A stretch of 64,000 nt of DNA from Zingiber officinale (lineage: Eukaryota; Streptophyta; Magnoliopsida; Zingiberales; Zingiberaceae). Positions 55,701-64,000 of the stretch are shown here, piece after piece. Location: contig NC_056002.1 of the NCBI RefSeq assembly GCF_018446385.1, positions 28,258,636-28,322,635 of the forward strand, in the 5' to 3' direction. The notes beneath the pieces were generated by a model, which did not search any database, was not told the DNA's origin, and worked only from the letters and a program-made list of their open reading frames with translations. Position 1 is the stretch's first letter; every line of letters starts with the position of its first letter. Made by a program: the position numbers and the translations under genes.

Positions 55701-56559
55701 TGATCCGATGGTAAGATCAGGGGCCCTCATGAGGGAAAGGTCAACGACATATGGAGGTCAACAGTCAAAGGGGGGTCAATCCCATGGGCTCGACGAACGG
55801 GCGGGACATGCCGATCACTAGGCATGACCTTCATCCGAGAGAACAACCATCTGGTCGTGAGTCCAGATTTCCTATGAAGAAGATCATATGGCCGAGCGGA
55901 TAGTCCGCTTAGCCGCGGTGCAAGGCAAGAGTAAAGGCCGAGCAGTCTGCTCGCTCGGCCAGGAGGTCAGGCTACGAGAGCCGAGCAGGCGACGACCCTG
56001 AACCTTCCCGGACGGACGACCACCTACGCCAGATCAAAGGCGAATGTTCTGGCTGAGCGGCTTGATGGTTGATCCGGGAAGAGGAAGTCAAAAAGTGTGG
56101 GACAGTGAGGACATCATCTTAGTAACCTCTGTTGCTGACAACAGGCATGTTCGAGGACCAGGTCATACTCAGTATCGTACGCCAAAGGGTTCTGCTGTCC
56201 CATCAAGGAAACACTCAGACTGTAGCAGTATGGCGTCAGACATGCTCTTCTGACAAGTCCATGCTGCGGTATGGTATAGGACACGTGTACACCTCGGTTT
56301 GTGTGCACCAAGCTCCCATAGCTCTATATAAGAGTCCTTAGACTTCACCGGAGGTATGAAATCTATGATCCTGGGAGCCACTTTTTTATTTTTCGTCTGT
56401 CTGACTTGAGCGTCGGAGGGTCGTCGCCGGGAACCCCCTCCCGGCCCGACTTCCTTGCAGGTTCGTCGGAGTTCCATACAGTCGGTTGAAGATCTACGTC
56501 AGCAATTCGGAAAGAACCACGTGCCCAACGTCCGTTGATTCAGCATTCAGACAGGATCA
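55701..56559 (+). repeat. Solo LTR of Tat-type gypsy family (859 bp)
   Basis: It starts TGATCC and ends GGATCA, a perfect terminal inversion, with CATGC on both sides (55696-55700, 56560-56564). GACTTGAGCGTCGGAGGGTC then …GGGAACCCC matches the inverted LTR arms at 50070-50100. A TATA-like CTCTATATAAGAG lies near 56321. It contains its own short palindromes (GCCGAGCAGTCTGCTCGCTC, then GG). No interior region, so the element was lost by LTR-LTR recombination. Confidence 0.9.
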
Positions 56560-57056
56560 CATGCTATATCAATTCACAACACATTCAAATCCAATTACAA
56601 ACTACACTATCAAATTCATGATACATTCACATTCACGATATATGAATCTAAAGTAATACATGATTCAAAAACAATATAATTCAAATTCATTATATCCCAA
56701 CTCAAATCTAAAAAACTAATATATCATCACATCTTATCATCACAACTTATAAGTATAATACGATATATTATTTAAAAAAGTAATGACATGATTCAAACTA
56801 CTGTATATTTTCTCTTTTGAGACCATCCTTCTTATATATTAATCTAAAGTTAAACTACTTATTAGAAAATAAAATATAAAAACTGATCAATATAAGTTTA
56901 ACATGCTTTAAAAGAATATATATCTTAATAATATAATATAGTATCAAATCTAAGTTTTCAAGTGCTGACCGTCTATATATGAATTCTTATATTTGTCGAT
57001 CCACTAACATCTTAACTCGATTTTCCATCAGCTGTTCTATTATTGTGACTCGATTT
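56560..57056. other. AT-rich intergenic sequence
   Basis: Many ATTCA/ATATA words. No gene recognised. Confidence 0.6.
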
Positions 57057-57491
57057 TGTTAGTGTCGATTTGTAGTTGGGGGGATGGATTGCTAGTCGTG
57101 TTTCGGTTGCTTGCTTTGATGATATTATTACAACGGAAAACACTCAAGCAACTCTCACAACGATAACACAAAGGATTTACTTGGTATCCACCTTAAAAAG
57201 AGGTGACTAATTCAAGGATCCGACCCTCACTCACTCATCCACTATGAAACACTCCTTCTCAGTAACTACTGAAGGCGGAGAAGCCTTGTACAATGCTTAC
57301 AATACAACAAGAAGAAAAGGAAAATAAATACAAGTAAAATCTTACAAGATTTACAACATACAACTGAAACCCTAGCTTCTTCTTGTGTGGAACGCCTCTT
57401 GACCTTGGAAGTGCAGCAACATGTTGCCCCAAGAAACTTTAAGAAACTGGCATGAACCTGTGAGAATCGTGAGAGAAAAACAGTGGAGAGA
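57057..57491 (-). repeat. LTR fragment related to element F
   Basis: TTACTTGGTATCCACCTTAA, AGAGGTGACTAAT and TTGGAAGTGCAGCAAC match the LTRs of F (46250-46470). It starts at TGTTAGTGTCG and is cut at 57492 by the gypsy LTR, so the chromovirus inserted into it. Confidence 0.75.
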
Positions 57492-58394
57492 TGTAACGCC
57501 CGAAAATTCTCAAATTTGCATTAGAATTATTCTACGATTTTTCTGGAATTTCTAGATATTTTTCCGGAATTTTTCGAGTAGCAGAAGTAGCAAAAATAAT
57601 TAGAACCATAGGATAGCTTAGGCGGGAATCGAACCCGGAACCTATGGTGTAAAGGATAATGTTAGTAACCGGTTGAACCCAGCAGGACCGTGCTGAAAGA
57701 AAAGAGAATTAGTTAAATTTATATTCGAGTTGGTTAAATAAACCACTTAATATAAATAGAGGAACTTAAGTTGGGTTGGTTTATTTTAGAATTGGTTTGG
57801 CACCTCTCCTCCCTCTCCAAACCCTCAACGCCGACGCCACCCTCCTCTTCCTCTTTCTCTCTCGGCGCCCAAGCCCAAGGGCTCTCGGATCACCTTCCGG
57901 CGACGACTCCAACACGAAAAAGGTTCATCTCCGCGAGGGGAACGCGAAGACGCGAGCGAATCGTCGAGAAGTCGTCTCCACCGGAATTCCTAGCGATAAG
58001 AATCGTAAGAAATTACGAATAGAAGGTAAGAAACCCCTCACCTGCAGTATAATAGCTCCGTTTGGATTTTCTATGTATCAGATTAGTAATATGCAGATTT
58101 GGTTGACTTGTAAACCCTCCTCTCAGATTTAGGGATTTAGTTGAGCACCTTTAGATGGGCCGGACACGCCTACCCTCTTTAGTTGGGGTTGTAGACCTTG
58201 TCGGGTGCCTAAAGGTGATCTTCCTAATAAAGAGGAGAGTTGGGGCACACTAAGTGTTCGACAAAATAACTAGATCAGTAAAAATGCAACTTAGGCATTT
58301 TAATAGTACAGTTAAATGCATTAGAAGCGTTTAAAACAGTAAATCAGTTTATCTTAGCTATATGGGACTACGGTCCAATGGGTGAGCTCCCACA

Positions 58395-58562
58395 GTCGCC
58401 TCTAGGTTCAGACAACCTAGCTCTAGGTTCAGATAACCTAGAAACAACATGTTATATCAGTTAGCTATAGATATTAGTATTTTATTTTCAGTGGCACTGT
58501 ACTGGATTAGATATCCATTGGGTTGGACTCCCACAGTCGTCCCTAGGTTCAGACAACCTAGT
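58395..58562. repeat. CTAGGTTCAGACAACCTAG repeats
   Basis: Three copies of a 19-base interrupted palindrome (CTAGGTT…AACCTAG) occur within the LTR, each able to form a 7-bp stem. Confidence 0.8.
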
Positions 58563-59329
58563 AAACCCTGCTAAATTCGGGACTTGCAACCCCGGGTCTA
58601 GTAGGGATGCGCGCACAGCAAGTACAGTTGCCGGGCCCAACAGCATGTTTATTATTTTCACTTATTATGTATTAGTTTTCAAAACTCAAAAACAGTTATG
58701 CTAGTTGAGTTTGATTGCAGCTTCAGTTTAGTTAGTTTAGCTCAGTATTATATTTCAGTTCAGTTCTCTATGTTAGCTTTATAATTGGTTGTATGCTATG
58801 CCATGATTAGTTCAGTATGCCATGTTTATATGATTGTATGCCATGCCATGCTAGCCTGTCCAGTATGTTTTCGAATAGCATGTTTTCAAATCATAACTGC
58901 ATCGTATGCATGATTTTGTGAGGTAGATGGCTTCTTACTAAGCGTTAGCTTACAGATACTACTTTTCTTATACTGCAGATACAGGTAAAAGAAAAGTGGA
59001 TTAGCAGTGGAGGCTGGAGGTCAATGCAGATGAGGGTGTGTGTGTGTGGAACTGGAATGAAAGATCTCAGGGATCTAACAAGTTTTAGTTATGCATTAGA
59101 ACTCGTTAGCATTTACTTTCAGCTTATTAGTTTTGATACTTTCACTTTCATGCAATTTAGATTTGGGACGCATTGAACTATGAAAGAATGTTTTAAAATG
59201 TCAGTAATCATGTTAGAATGTTATTACATGTTATTAGAATAGTTTATTATGCAGTAGGTAGTTGTTAGATTGTATTTTGGCACACCAGAGTGCTGAAATC
59301 AGAGTTCCCGGCCGAAATCAGAACTCTGA

Positions 59330-59622
59330 TCGGTCTCCAGACCGATCAGAGCCTGGGCAGTGCCGCTGGATCGGTCAGCCGACCGATCCAGACGGATACA
59401 GTACGCTACTGTAACCTCCTGGATCGGTCAGCCAACCGATCCAGCATGAGACAGTAGCGTCCCAGGAGATTTCGGGTTCCTGGATCGGTCTGACGGCCGA
59501 TCCAGACCTACCTGGATCGGTCTGTCGACCGATCCAGCCACACCTAGATCGGTCTGCCGACCGATCCAGCTGGGGACAGTAGCGATGCATCAGCAGATCG
59601 GTCTGTGGATCGATCCGGAGGG
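59330..59622. repeat. GATCGGTC…GACCGATC palindrome array in chromovirus LTR
   Basis: About eight units, mostly CTGGATCGGTCNNNNGACCG then ATCCAG, occur with spacers containing ACAGTAGCG or GCTACTGT. The motif and the spacer words match the arrays of copia element B. Confidence 0.9.
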
Positions 59623-59854
59623 TGTTACCAGTTGTAAATCCCTCCCCTAGCATGTGTACGACTCCGAGTTACACCCTTTAGCATGTATAGAATCAAGAAA
59701 AGTAACAGCTTAGCAAATGTTAGTATCGGAGTTAACATTAATCAGATAATTAGCAAAATTTTCAATTTAGACCAGTTTTTCGCACAGTATAGCTTAGCAG
59801 TAATGTAGCGATTCGCCTTACAGCCTAGTAGTTAGAAGGTGGGTCGTTACAGAG

Positions 59855-59866
59855 TGGTATCAGAGC
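59855..59866 (+). promoter_or_regulatory. Primer-binding site of chromovirus
   Basis: TGGTATCAGAGC, three bases after the LTR end. Confidence 0.92.
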
Positions 59867-60106
59867 AGTGTTCCATACTTCCTACACACACATCAGCATT
59901 GTACCTGCAGCTTCCAAGTAAGAATACCTCTACTCTCTTTATTGTTCTTGTTTATAGTTACCGTTCATGTTATATGCTTCTTGCTTATAGTTACAGTTCA
60001 TGTTATATGCTTATTGCCGGTTAGTACATGATAGTTTAAACATGATATCAGAAATTATATAACTGTAATAGTATTAGTTATACATATGTTCTCTATGTCA
60101 TTAGAA

Positions 60107-61090
60107 ATGGCACGAGGACGCCCAGCTAGAAGGGCACTAGCCACCGAGCCCCAAGGCGGATTCGGTGCCTCCTCCGGACCTTCTGACATTAGTGGCTCGA
60201 TTCTGACCTGAGCAGCGAAATAGCCACCTTAAAGGCTAACCAGTAGAATACCCACCGTCACCCGGAACCGAATCGACGACTCCGGTGGTCTTAGAGGTTC
60301 CACCACTCGACCCTACGGCACCGGCACCTGGCCGCCGGTGAGCTAAGGAAGAAGCCTATCGATCCGGTGGCGGAGAGTCAAGCGGAGAACTTCTCGAGAC
60401 ACTAGTGAACCATGGGATGCTCAAGCTGGTTCAAAACCTTTGGAAACACGATGGAGCTTACGGGTGGCGACGAAGGTGAAGTGTGCCTCCCGCAGCGGGA
60501 GATGCGCATGTGGTGGGAAAGGATCGAGCAGCGCCCGGTGAATCGGATGTCATGGGGGACTTGAGAAGGAATTCTTGAGGTTCTTTCACATGCGGGTTAC
60601 AAACCGCCACTACGACGAGTTCACGGAGTTTCGTCGAGGCAACCTTTCGGTGGAGGCGTGAAGAAATTCAACAGTTGGCTCGTCTATGTCGAGTTAGTCG
60701 GCCTGAGAGAAGGAGCGAGTCGGTTGATGCTCAAGATCGAGGCCGAGATTGCGATGAGCGTGGTGGTGGCATTCATAGGCCACAAACCACGGAGGAGCTA
60801 GTGGCGGTGCCTTGACCACGAGCATTACGAGCGGCATGAAGCAGCGAAGCAAGTCTCCTCGAGTCCAAAGGCCAAGAGCTCTCACTCGAAGCAGCAAGGC
60901 CACGGCTCAGCTGGAAGGGAACTCCAGCAAGCGCATCGGGAGTGACTCAAGGAGGACCATCTAGCAGCGACCCAGTTATCCAAAGTGTGCTACTTGTGGG
61001 AAATTCCACCTGGGGTTTGTCGGCACACGAGGATGCTTTGAATGTGGACAAGAAGGGCACATGGGCAATGGCCGAACAAGACCGGTCTTC
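60107..61090 (+). pseudogene. Gag of chromovirus
   Basis: ATG at 60107 starts MARGRPARRALATEP. The sequence then shifts frame repeatedly. Near 60987-61080 it encodes CATCGKFHLGFVGTRGCFEC then GQEGHMGNG, the usual paired-cysteine and zinc-knuckle region of Tekay gag, but the last cysteine is missing. Not translatable as it stands. Confidence 0.78.
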
Positions 61091-64000
61091 CTCGACCACA
61101 GCAGATTCAGTATGCAGGCTAGCTCAGTTACATCAGATGCGGGCCGCTCTAGAAGGTCCACTTATCGGCCAGGCGATTAGAAGCCCCTCCATTTATGCGA
61201 ATGCGAGGATCTCACTCACCAGAGAGGGCGTAGCCAATGCCTCGACAGTGGTCACAGTCGATTAGCATTTTCAGTATAGTGCTACTTGTTCTATTTGATA
61301 CTTGGGCAACCCATTCATATATAGCAGGATGTTCTCCGAAAAATTAGAGGTACCTCCGAGATACTCAGTCAATTTTTGACGACACTACCTTCGGGAGAGA
61401 TCATGGCGTCCACGCACTGGCTCAGCGGTCATTATAGCGCAGAGAGCTCTTTTGTGATCGATAGTGCTAGAAATGACCGACTATGACCTCATCTTGAATG
61501 GACTTTTGATCAAATCGGTGCCTCTATCGAGTGCAGTAAGCGAAAGTCACGTTCAACCTGCGGAAGCAGTTCGTCGTCGGGGAACCAAAGAGAAGGGCCA
61601 AGAGGTTTCTCTCAGCTATGAAGGCCAGAAGTTATTGGATTCGGGATGTACGGGATTCTTAGCACACGTAGTCGGCACCAGTCAGGACAGGGACCAACCA
61701 GAGGTCCGAGTCGTTTGTGACTACCAGCAGTCTTCCCTGAAGAGCTACCACCAGACAAGGAGATTGAATTTGAGATAGAGCTCATCCGGCACCAATCCTA
61801 TCTCAAGGCACCATCGCATGGCTCCAGTGAACTAAAGGAACTTGGGAGCAATTCAGGAGCTTCTTGACAAGGGTTTCATCCTGAGTCACTCACCATGGGA
61901 GCGCCTGTGTTGTTCGTGAAGAAGAAGGATGGAAGCATCGTGCATAGACTACGGATCATGAACGGTCACAATCAGAGCAGTATCCTCTTCCCGAATAGAT
62001 GACTGTTCGATCAGTGAAGAAGGCGGTGTTCTCTAAGGTAGATCTCGGATCGAGTTATCATCGGGTAAAGGTCAAAGAGGATATACCAAGACGTGGAACG
62101 GATCGGACACTACGAGTTCGTGGTCATGCCCTTTGGCGTGACCAATGCTCCACTACCTTCATGGATCTCATGAACAGAGTATTCAGGAGTATTTAGATAA
62201 GTTTGTTATTGTGTTTATCGATGACATTCTTATCTACTCAGAACTCGGGAAGAACATGCAGAGCACCTGAAACTAGTATTGCAGACACTTCAGCAGAAGC
62301 TTTACGCCAAGTTCACGAAATGTGAATTTTGGCTAGATCAGTGTCCTTGGGTCACGTCATCTCAAGGATGGTATTATGGTAGATCCGGCAAGATGAAAGC
62401 GGTAAATCTGGAAGCGGTAGAAGAACGCCGGTGAGATCGGGAGCTTTACGGGATTAGCGAGGATATTACAGGAAGTTTGTAGAGATTTCTCCGGGATAGC
62501 CTCCCCGACAACTCTTACCGGAAAGAGCAGAAATTTCGGTGGACAGGTGAGAAGCTTGTGAGCTAAAGGAGATTGACCGGTGCTCCCATTTTGGCTCTAC
62601 CGGACGACACTGACATCTCTAGTGATGCCTCTAAGTTGGGACTAGGAGCGACTGATGCAAAATGGCAAGGTGATGGACTATGCCTCGAGACAACTCAAGG
62701 ATTATGAGAAGAATTACCCTACTCATGACCTTGAGCTTGCGGCAGTAGTGTTCGCTCTCAAAATTTGGAGACATTACTTATATGAAGCTCAGTGCAGAGT
62801 GTATACATCATAGTCTGAAGTACTTCTTCACTCGGAAGGATCTGAATATGCGACAGCGCATATTCGAGCTGGTCAAGGACTACGATATAGACATCCTCTA
62901 CCATCCGGGGAAAGCCAATAAGGTAGCGGATGCACTTAGCAGAAATGCGGTGCTACCTTATTATCTCTTACACCATGTCACCGCCCCTACGAAGGAGATC
63001 GTGGATTTCGGTCTCGAGCTCATCGTGGGACAGCTCTACTATGACCTTAGAGTCTACCTTGCTTGGTGATATTCATCAGCTCGGGATCGGGACCCCGAGA
63101 TTGAGAAAATCAAGCAAGGGCTAGCGTAATCAGAAAGTAGAGAAGTGTCCGATGGCGGGGTGTTGTATTTTGGCGACAGACTACGTGTTCCGGATCGGGA
63201 GGAGCTACGGAGGCAGATTTTAGATGAGGCTCACGGACTCCCTACGCGATGCATCCGGGCTCCACCAAAATGTATCAAGACACAAGAAACGCTTTTGGTG
63301 GCGGGATGAGCGAGACATCGCCAGAATATGTTAGCATCTGCCTCACAGCCGGAGGGTCAAGGCGGAACATCGCGACCGGGAGGAGTTCGGCCTATCTGAT
63401 TCGAATGGAAGTGGAGGATATCTCCATGGACTTCATAGTGGGATTACCCGGAACCACGAATGGTTTTGACGCCATCGGTAATAGTCGACGGGTTGACTAA
63501 ATCAGCCCACTTTTAGCTATCAAGATATCCTACTCTATGGAGAAGCTAGCTCGGTTGTATCTCCGGAGATTGTCGATTGCATGGAGTCCCACGAACCATT
63601 ATATCGAACAGAGACAGCAGGTTTACATCACACTTACGGAAGTGTGTACAGTCACTATGGGCACCAGTTAAAATTAGCACAACCTTCCATCCTCAGACGG
63701 ATGGTCGGGCGAGTAAATCAGGTACTCAAGATATGCTCCGAGCTTGTGCCCTAGATTTCAAGGAAGTTGGTGCAAATATCCGAGTCTAGCGTAATTTGCA
63801 TACAACAACAGTTATCGAGCCACTATCGGCATGGCACCCTATGAGGCACTCTATGGGCGGAGGTGCGATCACCAATCTGGCGGTATGAGAGTGGGAGCAG
63901 AAGGAACTAGAGCTTCAGACAGATCTAGTAGCAGATACCACAGCGGCCATACAGTTCGCAGAGGATAGAGGCGAGCCTGAGGCCGTCGGAAGAGCTATCT
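61091..64000 (+). pseudogene. Pol of chromovirus (partial)
   Basis: Fragments in shifting frames: protease LFDTWATHSYI near 61290 (DTG changed to DTW); reverse transcriptase VFSKVDLGSSYHRVKVKE near 62030 and FIDDILIYS near 62215; RNase [11 protein letters not shown] near 62620 and [17 protein letters not shown] near 62900; integrase MDFIVGLPGTTNGFDAIG near 63430 and HGVPRTIISNRDSRFTSHL near 63580. Many frameshifts look like single-base losses. The integrase catalytic glutamate region is disturbed (HPQTDGRASKS). Confidence 0.88.

Larger units (their letters stand above)
57492..59851 (+). repeat. 5' LTR of chromovirus
   Basis: TGTAAC…GTTACA ends directly before GAGTGGTATCAGAGC. It has GC-rich sequence at 57790-58020, repeated CTAGGTTCAGACAACCTAG words near 58400-58560, and the palindrome array at 59330-59622. 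Confidence 0.88.
57492..64000 (+). mobile_element. Ty3/gypsy chromovirus (Tekay/Del-like), runs off window
   Basis: A 2360-bp LTR starting TGTAACGCCC and ending GTTACA is followed by a primer-binding site, gag, protease, reverse transcriptase, RNase H and integrase in gypsy order. The 3' part, including any chromodomain, lies outside the window. The frame is broken many times. Confidence 0.92.

Overview
The window looks like a plant nuclear chromosome segment from a repeat-rich monocot genome. A Zingiberales-type source is a guess only; nothing in the sequence proves the species. I recognise one ordinary host gene, an intronless SHORT-ROOT (SHR)-type GRAS transcription factor on the minus strand (51489-53063). 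Nearly everything else is transposable-element sequence, much of it nested, and several elements can be delimited exactly by LTR ends plus target-site duplications (TSDs).

Layout. 1-8919: Ty1/copia element with 2.6 kb LTRs and a decayed pol; its 5' LTR is cut by the window edge. About 8920-50211: one old minus-strand Ty3/gypsy element of Tat/Ogre type. Its gag lies at 48.3-49.3 kb, a protease and integrase remnant at 31.0-31.9 kb, and a spliced antisense ORF at 23.7-26.3 kb. It has been blown apart by insertions: gag-only element A (9054-23742, TSD CTTTC), itself interrupted inside gag by a full-length SIRE/Maximus-like copia element B with an env-like ORF (10819-22026, TSD CATAG); a probable solo LTR E (24444-25373); gag-only element C (27209-31043); and gag-only element F (31933-47862, TSD GTATC), which hosts two CACTA DNA transposons (32790-36608, TSD ACT; 39744-45065, TSD GAA). 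Both CACTA elements carry captured host-gene exons (LIP5/VTA1-like in one; a DUF538 gene, MAP65 exons and unidentified exons in the other). 49382-50210 is a long inverted repeat made of two head-to-head Tat LTR pieces.

50212-57056 is the gene-bearing island: SHR, a 52-bp tandem repeat and a tRNA-derived SINE upstream of it, a probable decayed CACTA end, and a solo Tat-family LTR (55701-56559, TSD CATGC). 57057-64000 is a copia LTR fragment interrupted by a Ty3/gypsy chromovirus (Tekay/Del-like) that runs off the window.

The most unusual pattern is not a gene. The LTRs carry dense arrays of short palindromes whose sequence is element-specific: GATCGGTC/GACCGATC in B, CCAGTCGACTGG in A, CAATCGATTG in F, GGCGCCTTC in C. 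In A, B and F the same motif also forms a second array inside the element, between the coding region and the 3' LTR. B (copia) and the Tekay element (gypsy) use the same motif although they belong to different superfamilies. F additionally has a second LTR array of hairpins whose stems covary (CCTAG/CTAGG alternating with CCTGG/CCAGG). One LTR of B shows a sharply bounded patch in which CAG/CTG repeatedly reads as CG, which may be a methylation-linked sequencing artefact.
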